Counted from the stretch's first letter, positions 1 to 7,256 are shown. The stretch: DNA of 8,983 bases from Candidatus Cloacimonadota bacterium (GCA_004375785.1 SOKM01000062.1:1-8983), one strand, 5' to 3'. Made by a program: numbers and translations. Notes: generated from the letters alone by a model not told the origin.

Positions 1-88
1 CTGGTGGTGGCCCATTATTTTTGGAACAACCTATTGAAAGTATAGATATAAGAATTAAAAGAACAAAAATCAAAGAAATTTTTCTCAT
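1..88 (-). CDS. Lipoprotein, N-terminal fragment (cut by window edge)
   Basis: The minus strand opens with ATG at 88-86 and stays open for 29 codons to the window edge. A strong Shine-Dalgarno (GAAAGGAGG, minus strand, about 93-104) lies just upstream. The peptide starts MRK, continues as a run of Ile/Leu/Val/Phe/Ser residues, and reaches LSIGC followed by SKNNGPPP. This is a type II signal peptide with a lipobox-like site whose Cys (residue 21) would be lipidated. The Ser at position -3 of the lipobox is less usual than Leu. The Ser/Lys/Asn/Pro stretch after the Cys is a typical flexible linker. The mature domain lies outside the window, so no function can be given. A near-consensus promoter lies directly upstream. 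The gene is divergent from the OmpA-family gene and may share its regulation. Confidence 0.8.
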   Translation of the reverse strand, partial: MRKISLIFVLLILISILSIGCSKNNGPPP

Positions 89-112
89 TCAACCTCCTTT
101 CTAATTTCTACT

Positions 113-141
113 ATTTTAGTAAAATTTCTTCTCTTTGTCAA
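113..141 (-). promoter_or_regulatory. Sigma70-type promoter of the lipoprotein gene
   Basis: On the minus strand, TTGACA (141-136) is followed after exactly 17 nt by TAAAAT (118-113), almost the full consensus. Transcription would start near 106, giving a leader of about 18 nt that holds the SD of the lipoprotein gene. The distance, spacing and strand all fit. Confidence 0.8.
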
Positions 142-152
142 GAAAAAAATTA

Positions 153-181
153 TTGACTTTTTAATTATTGTATGTTAAATA
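153..181 (+). promoter_or_regulatory. Probable promoter of the OmpA-family gene
   Basis: TTGACT (153-158) is followed by either TTAAAT (175-180, spacing 16) or TAAATA (176-181, spacing 17, with a TG at the extended -10 position). Transcription would begin near 187. That is downstream of the in-frame ATG at 172, which supports choosing the SD-led ATG at 253 as the real start. The -35 box lies about 11 bp from the -35 box of the divergent lipoprotein promoter. Confidence 0.6.
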
Positions 182-193
182 GAGCAAACAAAA

Positions 194-248
194 TACTGAA
201 GCTGCAGGGTTTATCCTGCGTCATATTCGTTCAGCCAGTAACAGGAGG
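194..248 (+). promoter_or_regulatory. Structured 5' leader of the OmpA-family gene, possible SD-masking hairpin
   Basis: The inner hairpin is GCAGG (204-208) with CCTGC (215-219) and a 6-nt loop. An outer arm can form in two mutually exclusive ways: CTGAA (196-200) with TTCAG (230-234), or TACTG (194-198) with CAGTA (236-240). TCCTG (214-218) can also pair with CAGGA (242-246), which would cover the Shine-Dalgarno AGGAGG (243-248). The pairings are visible in the sequence; any regulatory role is inference. It does not match a riboswitch class I know. Confidence 0.3.
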
Positions 249-252
249 TATA

Positions 253-1941
253 ATGAGAGTTCTTAGAATCATTTTTTTATCTTTTTTTCTTTTCTCTTTT
301 AATATTGCAAATGCAACTCTTTCCACAATTGGACAGAAAGGAATGCTTCACACAATTATAGCAGGAAACGAGGGAAAAGGAATGATTGGAATTGGTGGCT
401 ATGGTTTATACTGGCAGTCACCTTTGGACTTTACTACAATGACAACTGAATATAAGAAAGGAATTGGCAATTATTTTGTCACTTATGTTCCTTACAACTT
501 TATAGAAGCTTTTATCTCTCAGGCAGCAGGTGCATATCAGCAAGAGAGACCGAAGGAACGAAATGTCGGTGTTGGCGACACTTACCTTGGATTAAAGTTT
601 TCAAGAAAATTACGCTCTTTTATACATTGGGGAATTTATAGTTCGTTAAGAATGCCCACAGGTGAACAGGATTATGGTTCGGGAACCGGAGCGTTAGAAA
701 ATGATATTCTTTTAACAATGGATCTAACAAGATATGAAGTTACTCCATTTATGATTCATTTCAACCTTGGATACATAATGACTGGGGAGGGTGAACCTGA
801 GACATATGAAGAGAGTAATGGTATTCTAATCAGGTCTGCTGTGGTTATCCCTTCGCATATATTCAGCCCTTTTATTGAATATTCTACTTACCAGGCGACG
901 GGAATGGAAGACCTTGCCTTCAGTGAAAGCCCAATCCTTCTAACACCTGGCCTTGCTTTCTACTTACCGTATGGACTTTCCTGTCAGGCGGGTGTTGACA
1001 TACCAATATCAAAGGTAAAACCTTACAAGAGAAGAGCAGTTGCAAGTGTTTCCTGGGTGATACCTTTGAAAGAACTCCTGAAACCTTTCGGTGCAAGAAC
1101 ACTTTTCGGTCAGGTACTGGATAAGGAAACAGGATTACCAGTTGGTTCAGCAAAGGTCAGGATAATAAACTCGGATCTTCCGCCAAAGGATACTAATAAT
1201 GAGACAGGAATATTTAAATTCAAAAACCTCAGTGATGATTTCTCCACTATAATGATTGAAAAGGAAGGATACAAAAAATTGGTGAAACTTGTGGAGATAA
1301 AAAAAGGTGAGGAGAAATCATACCAGTTCAGGATTGAACAGATAAAGGAAGGAAAGGTTTCTGGCAGGATAATAGATAAATTTTCTTCCAAGCCGGTTGT
1401 AGCAAGCATTTCTATCATTGGAAGTGATGAGAATTTTCAAACCAATCCTGATGGAAGGTTTACCATTTCTATTGAAGAAGGAATTTCCGAACTTACTTTT
1501 ACTAACGACGAATACGAATCTTACAGAACAACAGTAAATATAAAAAAAGGAGAAGAGGAATTTCTTTTAGTGAAAATGCGACCAATTGAAAAAAGGGACA
1601 AGCTTATCGGTATCATCTATTTCGAATCGAATAAAGCAGTAATTAATGATGAGACAGAAGAAATTTTCCTGAAAGCAATACAGTACCTAAGAGAAAATCC
1701 GGGGGTAAAAATAGAGGTAGGAGGACATACAGATAACACAGGCGGAGAACATATGAACCTCGAACTGTCAAGGGTAAGGGCTGAATCTGTACGTGAACAC
1801 ATCTTATCTCAGTATGGCGTCAATCCTGAAAAAATAATTGCAAAAGGGTATGGGGAATGGATTCCTATAGATAGTAACGATACAAAGAAAGGAAGACACA
1901 AAAACAGACGGGCCGAGATTAAAATTATATGGGTAGACTGA
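253..1941 (+). CDS. OmpA-family outer-membrane protein with two carboxypeptidase-regulatory-like domains
   Basis: This 562-residue protein probably anchors the outer membrane to peptidoglycan. The start at 253 is chosen over the in-frame ATG at 172 because AGGAGG lies 4 nt upstream and the product then begins with a signal peptide (residues 1-21, MRV...ANA, cleavage after ANA). Residues about 22-275 are rich in Gly, aromatic and alternating hydrophobic residues (for example GIGGYGLYW), consistent with a beta-barrel, but I recognise no named family. Residues about 282-361 and 365-443 are two carboxypeptidase-regulatory-like beta-sandwich repeats (G-Q-V-x-D-K-E-T-G-x-P, then G-R-I-I-D-K-F-S-S-K-P, each followed by D/N-x-x-G-x-F). 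Residues about 451-560 are an OmpA C-terminal domain: FESNKAVI, GGHTDNTGG, LSRVRAESV, GYGEWIPI and GRHKNRRAEI. The Asp and Arg that bind diaminopimelate in this family are present. The gene is monocistronic and convergent with metG. Confidence 0.92.
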   Translation: MRVLRIIFLSFFLFSFNIANATLSTIGQKGMLHTIIAGNEGKGMIGIGGYGLYWQSPLDFTTMTTEYKKGIGNYFVTYVPYNFIEAFISQAAGAYQQERPKERNVGVGDTYLGLKFSRKLRSFIHWGIYSSLRMPTGEQDYGSGTGALENDILLTMDLTRYEVTPFMIHFNLGYIMTGEGEPETYEESNGILIRSAVVIPSHIFSPFIEYSTYQATGMEDLAFSESPILLTPGLAFYLPYGLSCQAGVDIPISKVKPYKRRAVASVSWVIPLKELLKPFGARTLFGQVLDKETGLPVGSAKVRIINSDLPPKDTNNETGIFKFKNLSDDFSTIMIEKEGYKKLVKLVEIKKGEEKSYQFRIEQIKEGKVSGRIIDKFSSKPVVASISIIGSDENFQTNPDGRFTISIEEGISELTFTNDEYESYRTTVNIKKGEEEFLLVKMRPIEKRDKLIGIIYFESNKAVINDETEEIFLKAIQYLRENPGVKIEVGGHTDNTGGEHMNLELSRVRAESVREHILSQYGVNPEKIIAKGYGEWIPIDSNDTKKGRHKNRRAEIKIIWVD

Positions 1942-1942
1942 G

Positions 1943-2038
1943 AACGCTATCGCTGTGAATTAAACGTCTGCGGCTGTAAACAAACGACTTCGTCTGTGTA
2001 ACAAGCACTTCGTTGTAAGAAAACGCTTCGCTATAATC
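1943..2038. repeat. Five degenerate tandem units between convergent genes
   Basis: Five imperfect copies of a 17-21 bp unit fill the gap between the OmpA-family stop and the metG stop, at about 1943-1961, 1962-1981, 1982-2002, 2003-2019 and 2020-2038. A rough consensus is AAACG-N-CTTCG-YTGTAA. Each unit carries a CG-N4-CG-type core, for example ACGACTTCGT. Only short stems (3-4 bp) can form inside a unit, so this is not a classic strong terminator. No SD-led ORF lies here. Confidence 0.6.
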
Positions 2039-2050
2039 AAATCCCCCTTT

Positions 2051-4051
2051 CTAACTGACCTTTGCTCCTACATCTATGGGTTTATCTATTGTAAGCAAAG
2101 CAAGTTCATTATCCTTTGTTGCTGCCAGAAGCATACCATTTGATTCAATACCTTTAATTTTTGCGGGTGCCAGGTTTGTAACAACTATAATCTTTTTTCC
2201 AACAAGTTCTTCAGGCGAATAGAATTCTGCTATACCTGCAACCACCTGTCTCTTTTCACCTCCAATATCCACTACCATCTTTACTAATTTCTGGGTATTC
2301 TCTACCTTTTCGGCACTCTCCACAGTTGCGACCTTCATTTCCACCTTTGAAAATTCATCTATTGAAATTATCTCAACCATTTCTGCCTCCTCTATTCCAA
2401 GTTTTTCCTTCTCGATTCTTATCCTCTCATCATCTACCTTTTTGAAAAGAATCTCAATCTTTCCCATCTTCTTATTTTCAGGTATTCTTGGTTCTCCCAC
2501 CTTTTCCCATTCGTTTCTTTCGATATCCAACATACCAAGTATCTTCTTAGAAGTGAAAGGAAGGTATGGTTCCATAAGTGCGGCAAGTCCATCAACTACC
2601 TGAATACAGGTATTTATCGTTCGTGAGCATTTTTCTTTGTCCTCTTTTATCGTCTCCCAGGGTTTTGTTCTATCAAAATATCTATTTGCTTCCTTCGCTA
2701 ATTCCATCAATGCCTTTATTCCTTTTTTTAATTCAAAGGCTTCTATTCTATCCTCTATTACTCCTCTTGTTTTAAGAAGGTATTCGAGCATTTCTCTGTC
2801 TTCTGCTGAGAGATTAACTGCAGCAGGCACCTTTGAGGAATAAACTCTATTGACAAAACTGATGGTCCTATTTACGAAATTTCCCAAGATATTGGCAAGT
2901 TCGTTGTTCACTTTTTTCTGGAAATCATCCCAGTCAAAGTCGGTATCCTTATTTTCAGGCAAATTTACAGAAAGTGCATACCTCAATAAATCTGGTTCAA
3001 AAATATCAAGAAATTCATGAAGCCATACTGCTCTCTTCCTGCTTGTAGAGAATTTTCCGCCTTTTATGTTCAGAAATTCATTTGCAGGGATTTCAGATGG
3101 CAGCACATAATCACCATGAGCAATAAGCATTGCGGGCCAAACCATTGCGTGAAAAACGATATTGTCTTTTCCAATGAAATGGACCAGGCTTGTTTCAGAG
3201 TCCAACCAATAATCCTTCCACCTGTCGGGTTTTCCAATCCTCAAGGCCCATTCCATTGTTGAAGATATATACCCTATTGGTGCATCGAACCAAACGTATA
3301 AAACCTTACCATCTGCTTCCTCTAATGGAACTGGAACCCCCCAGTTCAGGTCTCTTGTGATAGCTCTTGGTACAAGCCCTTCCTTGAACCATCCCCTACA
3401 GAACCTTTTTACGTTATTTTTCCAATGTTTTTTGGGCTCTATCCATTTTTCAAGTTCTGGTTGTAATAGGTCAAGTCTAAAATACCAATGCTCTGTCTCT
3501 CTCAGAATGGGCGTTCCTCCGCATATTTTACATCTCGGAGATATAAGGTTTTCAGGATCAAGCCATCTCCCACAATTCTCACATTGGTCGCCTCTCGCCT
3601 CTTTTGAATCGCAAAATGGACAGGTGCCCTCTATGTATCTATCTGCAAGGAATCTCTTGCATTCTGGACAAAAATATTGCTTCGTCCTTTTAGTAATAAT
3701 ATAATTCTTATCATTGACCTTTTTGAAAAAGCTCTGTGCATTTTTATGATGGAGCGGTATAGAGGTTCTGGAAAAATTATCATGGACAATGCCCAATCTC
3801 TCAAAACTCTCCTTAATATGCTTGTAATAGAAATCAACAAGTTCCTGGGGTGATTTTTTATCTCTTTCAGCCTCTATTGTTATTGGTACGCCATTCTCAT
3901 CTGTTCCACAAATATGTATAACATCCCTGTTCTTTAATTTCTGATAACGGTAGTATATGTCTGCAGGCAGGTAACAACCTGCAAGATGACCAAGATGAAT
4001 TGGACCATTAGCATAAGGGAGGGCACTTGTTATGAGTATTTTATTTTTCAC
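2051..4051 (-). CDS. metG: Methionine--tRNA ligase with C-terminal tRNA-binding domain
   Basis: This cytoplasmic enzyme charges tRNA-Met with methionine using ATP. The 666-residue product is full length for a MetRS with an appended tRNA-binding domain. Motifs in order: SALPYANGPIHLGH with the HIGH-type signature HLGH (19-22); a connective region with four Cys pairs (C128/C131, C144/C147, C157/C160, C174/C177), the two-knuckle zinc form; WFDAP (254-258); and the KMSKS-type loop as KFSTSR (333-338). An anticodon-binding helical region follows, then a Trbp111/EMAP-like domain at about 563-664 (EMKVATV, QVVAGIAEFY, NLAPAKIKGIESNGMLLAA). The start is GTG (4051-4049). It lies inside the last codons of ricT (11 nt overlap) with only a weak AAAAGG upstream, so translation is probably coupled to ricT. 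It is the last gene of the minus-strand cluster. Confidence 0.97.
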   Translation of the reverse strand: MKNKILITSALPYANGPIHLGHLAGCYLPADIYYRYQKLKNRDVIHICGTDENGVPITIEAERDKKSPQELVDFYYKHIKESFERLGIVHDNFSRTSIPLHHKNAQSFFKKVNDKNYIITKRTKQYFCPECKRFLADRYIEGTCPFCDSKEARGDQCENCGRWLDPENLISPRCKICGGTPILRETEHWYFRLDLLQPELEKWIEPKKHWKNNVKRFCRGWFKEGLVPRAITRDLNWGVPVPLEEADGKVLYVWFDAPIGYISSTMEWALRIGKPDRWKDYWLDSETSLVHFIGKDNIVFHAMVWPAMLIAHGDYVLPSEIPANEFLNIKGGKFSTSRKRAVWLHEFLDIFEPDLLRYALSVNLPENKDTDFDWDDFQKKVNNELANILGNFVNRTISFVNRVYSSKVPAAVNLSAEDREMLEYLLKTRGVIEDRIEAFELKKGIKALMELAKEANRYFDRTKPWETIKEDKEKCSRTINTCIQVVDGLAALMEPYLPFTSKKILGMLDIERNEWEKVGEPRIPENKKMGKIEILFKKVDDERIRIEKEKLGIEEAEMVEIISIDEFSKVEMKVATVESAEKVENTQKLVKMVVDIGGEKRQVVAGIAEFYSPEELVGKKIIVVTNLAPAKIKGIESNGMLLAATKDNELALLTIDKPIDVGAKVS

Positions 4052-4892
4052 TTTTCTTCTGCCTTTTCAGGAAGCTGCGCCGTGGGAATATCTTCCACAT
4101 CCTCTTTTCAGGAAACTTTATCTTTGAGCGATGAATGACCTCTTCCGACTTATCTTCATATTGAACCGTTATCTCTTCGGCAAAGATATTTATCTTTGTG
4201 ATAATACACTTACCTTTATCTGTATCTAACTTTGTTCCAATCTTAGGATATTTCTTTAATTCATTTGAATAAAATTCCTCTTCGTAAGTTAGGCAACACA
4301 TTAACCTTCCACAGACACCTGAAATTTTTTGTGGGTTAATATTTATATCCTGATTCCTCGCAACCCGGATCGTTACAGGTTGAAATTCTTTTAAGAAAGT
4401 TCTACAACAAAAGGACCTTCCACACAACCCAAGACCTCCTAACCGCTTGGCATAATCCCTTACTCCAATTTGCCGCATTTCTATCCTTGTTTTGAACGTG
4501 GCTGCGAGGTCTCTTACAAGATTCCTGAAGTCTATCCTGCCATCTGCTATAAAGAAGAATTTCAGCTTGTGCCTATCAAATTGACATTCTACATCTATTA
4601 ATTTCATCTGGAGATTTCCGCTAAGAATTTTATCTTTGCAAAACTCATATGCTTTTTTCTCCAGTTCTTTATTCTTCTCCAATTCGAGAATATCCTCTTC
4701 TGTAGCTTTTCTCTCTATCTTTCCCTGAATATAGGAGTCCTTGATAAAATCTACTATATTCACCACTTTACCAAAAGCTTCAACATCATTCTCTGTCTTT
4801 ACTACTACACTATCACCCTTTTTTATATCAATAAGTTTCTGGTTAGTGAAAATATTCTTTTCTCGCTCTCTCAAAATCACCTCGTAAAGCAT
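4041..4892 (-). CDS. ricT: RicT/YaaT-like PSP1-domain protein
   Basis: The 283-residue protein is a PSP1-domain member of the YaaT (RicT) family. In Bacillus subtilis RicT acts with RicA and RicF in a complex that carries [4Fe-4S] clusters and affects mRNA processing by RNase Y, sporulation and competence. The role in this organism is inferred only. The sequence shows the Cys-rich family signatures LGLCGRSFCC (C157, C162, C163) and SGVCGRLMCCLTYE (C194, C199, C200), which include the likely cluster ligands. The C-terminal tail (about 261-283) is basic. The ATG at 4892 has a good SD (AAAGGAAGG on the minus strand, about 4 nt upstream). holB lies upstream and metG overlaps its 3' end by 11 nt. 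The holB-yaaT adjacency is also known in Firmicutes, which supports the call. No ricA or ricF homologue is seen in this window. Confidence 0.93.
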   Translation of the reverse strand: MLYEVILREREKNIFTNQKLIDIKKGDSVVVKTENDVEAFGKVVNIVDFIKDSYIQGKIERKATEEDILELEKNKELEKKAYEFCKDKILSGNLQMKLIDVECQFDRHKLKFFFIADGRIDFRNLVRDLAATFKTRIEMRQIGVRDYAKRLGGLGLCGRSFCCRTFLKEFQPVTIRVARNQDININPQKISGVCGRLMCCLTYEEEFYSNELKKYPKIGTKLDTDKGKCIITKINIFAEEITVQYEDKSEEVIHRSKIKFPEKRMWKIFPRRSFLKRQKKSEK

Positions 4893-4928
4893 TTATCCTT
4901 CCTTTAATCGTATAATCGTAACTATTTT

Positions 4929-5021
4929 GCCACAAAGACTCCAAGATTATCAAATAATTCTCTTTTCCTGTTCATAGTCTGTAACTAATATTCATCCTTT
5001 GTGCCTTCGTGACTTAGTGGC
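4929..5021. repeat. Small inverted-repeat element (MITE-like) between holB and ricT
   Basis: The left arm GCCACAAAGACTCCAAG (4929-4945) and the reverse complement of the right arm (5005-5021) match at 13 of 17 positions. The element is about 93 bp and codes for nothing. The right arm ends on the last base of the holB stop codon. Its CCAC-AAAG-AC-CCAAG wording resembles dispersed intergenic repeats I have seen in many bacterial genomes; that recollection is not a search result. Transcribed, the arms could fold into an imperfect hairpin inside the operon. Confidence 0.55.
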
Positions 5022-6058
5022 TAATTTGTTTCCTTTATTCTATCGAAAATTACATTTGAGATAAGTTCGGGACTGATATTTCTTGAAATGTTGATGAGTG
5101 ATTTTTCCAGTAATTCTACTGTTTCATTCAGTTCTTCTCTTGAATATTTAGTGTGAACTGAATGAATGTAATCTTTCATATCAGCATTTATCAGTTTCTC
5201 TCCTGTCCTTGCAATCTGAATATCTCTGAAGAAAGGTAAAAGAAAGTTAATGATTTTTTCTAAACCCTCTTTGTCGTAAATCTCTTTCAGTTTATCATAG
5301 TCTTTTTTGGTTGTAATTGTTTTTAAAAGCTGCCTCTCCCCTCTTCCTTCCTCATCAAGAAATTCCATTGCATTTTTTATGCTCCCACCTGAGAGTAAAC
5401 AAATTAACTCAATTTCTTCATCTGTAAGTTCTCCTTTTTCTGATAGAAAATTTTTCATTTCTGTCTTACTCAATCTTTTAAATGTTATCTTTTGACACCT
5501 TGAGACTATCGTAGAGAAAAGACCTTCAGCGTGAGAGGAAGTAAGAATAATTGTTGTATCCTGAGGTGGCTCTTCTAATATCTTAAGAAAAGCGTTCTGA
5601 GCTTCGTGTTTCATTGCATCGGCATCAATTATTATTACCACCCTCCTTTTTGCCTCGAATGGCTTCATAAGGAGGGATTTCTCTATATCTCTTATATCAT
5701 CTATAGAGATAATTTCTGTTTTTTTATACTTATGTATCTTACCTTCCCGTAATAATTCATTTCTTTTATTCTCTTCCCTGATCTTTTTTGGCACTGGAAA
5801 AACAATTTTAACATCAGGATGAGAAAACGTTTCTATTTTCTTGCAGGACGGACATTTTACCCCAGAAATATCTTTTGAACAGGAATCGAATTGATATAAC
5901 TTACAATTCATTGCTTTTGCAAAGTTTAAGGAGGTGGTCGTTTTTCCAACTCCCTCGGGACCACTAAAAAGATAAGCAGATGCAATCCTTCCCTTTTTTA
6001 ATGATTTTTTAAGAAGTTTTTTTACCTCTATCTGTCCAATTATTTCATTGAAACTCAT
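5021..6058 (-). CDS. holB: DNA polymerase III, delta' subunit (clamp loader)
   Basis: The clamp loader opens the sliding clamp and places it on primed DNA; delta' is its stator AAA+ subunit. The 345-residue product shows IIGQ at the N terminus and a Walker A motif GPEGVGKT (33-40). Cys residues C52, C60, C69 and C72 fit the zinc-binding module of this family. A Walker B-like IIIDADAM (142-149), AFLKILEEPP (156-165) and the SRC motif (186-188) follow, with the helical C-terminal region after that. The P-loop is intact, unlike E. coli delta', where it is degenerate. The product is too short, and lacks the C-terminal domains, to be dnaX. The ATG at 6058 shares its A with the TGA of the upstream gene (TGATG) and has no clear SD of its own, so translation is probably coupled. 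Its stop lies at the edge of an inverted-repeat element. Confidence 0.92.
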   Translation of the reverse strand: MSFNEIIGQIEVKKLLKKSLKKGRIASAYLFSGPEGVGKTTTSLNFAKAMNCKLYQFDSCSKDISGVKCPSCKKIETFSHPDVKIVFPVPKKIREENKRNELLREGKIHKYKKTEIISIDDIRDIEKSLLMKPFEAKRRVVIIIDADAMKHEAQNAFLKILEEPPQDTTIILTSSHAEGLFSTIVSRCQKITFKRLSKTEMKNFLSEKGELTDEEIELICLLSGGSIKNAMEFLDEEGRGERQLLKTITTKKDYDKLKEIYDKEGLEKIINFLLPFFRDIQIARTGEKLINADMKDYIHSVHTKYSREELNETVELLEKSLINISRNISPELISNVIFDRIKETN

Positions 6059-7221
6059 CAGTTCTTTTTAAGAAATGGTAGGGGATCAATTGGTTTACCA
6101 TTTTTACGTAACTCAAAGTGAAGCTTTGGACCTTCGAGTGACCCCGTATCTCCTACAGTCGCAATTACCTCATCCTTCTCTACAATATCTTTAAGATTAA
6201 CCTTCAGGTCCTGCAGGTGGGCATAAAGACTATAATAACCCTTACCATGTTCGAGCAAAATGACATTTCCATACCCAAGAAACCTGTCATTATAAACCAC
6301 ATTTCCCTTTGCCACAGCATGGACAGGAGTTCCCATAGGGGCTTTAATGTCAATGCCATTATTTTTTACAGAAGTCCCATATTTCGGATTGACCTGTTTA
6401 CCAAAGGTTGAGATAATAGTTCCTTTCGCTGGCCATTTAACCTTTCCAACAACCTTCTCGAAATAGTTTTTTTCACCTTCCCTTTCCTCCCTTTCTTTCC
6501 TCTCTTTCTCAAGTCTTCCTATCAATGATTGTATTTTTCTTGCAGATTCTCTTAGTTCTTTTGTAAGCTGCTCCTGCTTTGCTCTTTGTTTCTTGACAGA
6601 TTCAAGCATTCCCTGTTTTTCCTTCCTCTTTCCTATAAGAAATTCTGTCTCTTTCTCTGCCTCGACATTTATCTTTTTTATCTCATCAAGGTTTGTTTTT
6701 AGAAACTGCTTTTCCTCCTCAAGTTCCTTTTTCAAAGCAACGAGTTCATTAAATACTTTCTTATCCTGTTTCGCAATTATTGTCAGGTATTCGAACCTTT
6801 TAATTGCATCGGTGAAGGTCTTTGATGTCAGGAGAATTTCCATAGTGTGCATTTTACCCTTCTTATAAATTGCTCTTATTCTCCGATTCAATATCTGACT
6901 TCTTATTTTTTTTCTCTCTTCAAGTATACCAATTACTTTTTCTGTTTTGTCTATCTCATCTGAAATAATTTTTTCTTTCTTTTTGAGTATCTTAAGGAGT
7001 CTTTTTGTCAACAAGAGTTCTTCATCCATCTTTGATACCGTCTCAAGGATATTTTTTTCAGATTTCCTTAATAGTTCGGTCTTCTTTGCAGCTTCTGATA
7101 ATTTATCTCTTAATGCCTGTAGTCTTGCCTCTTCTGTAGCGATCTTATCAGAAAATTCATCACCCATAAGGACAGCGAGTAGAAACAAAATAAAAACAAA
7201 TAGCATATATATCTTTTTCAT
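6058..7221 (-). CDS. EnvC-like murein hydrolase activator (degenerate M23/LytM domain)
   Basis: The likely role is a periplasmic activator of division amidases, as for EnvC. From ATG 7221 the product has 387 residues: an uncleaved or cleaved signal segment (1-20, MKK then a hydrophobic stretch to LMG), a long charged coiled coil (about 22-250, including RAIYKKGKMHTMEILL typical of EnvC/PcsB-like proteins), and a LytM/M23 domain (about 262-387: FGKQVNP, GTPVHAVAKG, GYGNVILLEHG, SLYAHL, LHFELRKNG). The zinc-site HxGxD reads NNGID (N287 for His, D291 kept) and HLHFE reads KLHFE (K366 for His, H368 kept). Endopeptidase activity is therefore unlikely. An upstream extension of the frame to 7377 lacks an SD and crosses repeat and promoter DNA. 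The ATG at 7245 would add eight residues before the signal segment and is less likely. It is the first gene of the cluster and overlaps holB by 1 nt. Confidence 0.9.
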   Translation of the reverse strand: MKKIYMLFVFILFLLAVLMGDEFSDKIATEEARLQALRDKLSEAAKKTELLRKSEKNILETVSKMDEELLLTKRLLKILKKKEKIISDEIDKTEKVIGILEERKKIRSQILNRRIRAIYKKGKMHTMEILLTSKTFTDAIKRFEYLTIIAKQDKKVFNELVALKKELEEEKQFLKTNLDEIKKINVEAEKETEFLIGKRKEKQGMLESVKKQRAKQEQLTKELRESARKIQSLIGRLEKERKEREEREGEKNYFEKVVGKVKWPAKGTIISTFGKQVNPKYGTSVKNNGIDIKAPMGTPVHAVAKGNVVYNDRFLGYGNVILLEHGKGYYSLYAHLQDLKVNLKDIVEKDEVIATVGDTGSLEGPKLHFELRKNGKPIDPLPFLKKN

Positions 7222-7227
7222 ATTTTC

Positions 7228-7256
7228 AATATACCATAAATCCATTGAGATTGCAA
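7228..7256 (-). promoter_or_regulatory. Candidate promoter of the envC-like/holB/ricT/metG cluster
   Basis: On the minus strand, TTGCAA (7256-7251) is followed after 17 nt by TATATT (7233-7228), with a TG at the extended -10 position (TGGTATATT). The -10 ends 6 nt before the ATG at 7221. The predicted transcription start therefore falls on or next to the start codon, in line with the missing SD. It is unproven, but it is the best match upstream of this gene. Confidence 0.5.

Noticed and set aside
181..248. Cyclic-di-GMP (GEMM-type) riboswitch, prompted by GCAAAC near 184
   Set aside because: The remaining conserved parts and the second helix are missing.
172..252. N-terminal extension of the OmpA-family frame to ATG 172
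   Set aside because: It overlaps the likely promoter, has no SD and would bury the signal peptide; the ATG at 253 has a strong SD.
1110..1418. 102-codon minus-strand frame inside the OmpA-family gene
   Set aside because: Antisense shadow; the plus-strand frame has clear domains here.
1943..2038. CRISPR-like array
   Set aside because: The units are directly adjacent and degenerate with no unique spacers, and no cas genes are present.
3357..3704. 115-codon plus-strand frame inside metG
   Set aside because: Antisense shadow of a strongly conserved gene; no SD and no recognisable protein features.
5021..6058. dnaX (tau/gamma) instead of holB
   Set aside because: Length of 345 residues, no C-terminal polymerase-binding domains, and the ricT neighbour fit delta'; the intact P-loop alone does not decide.
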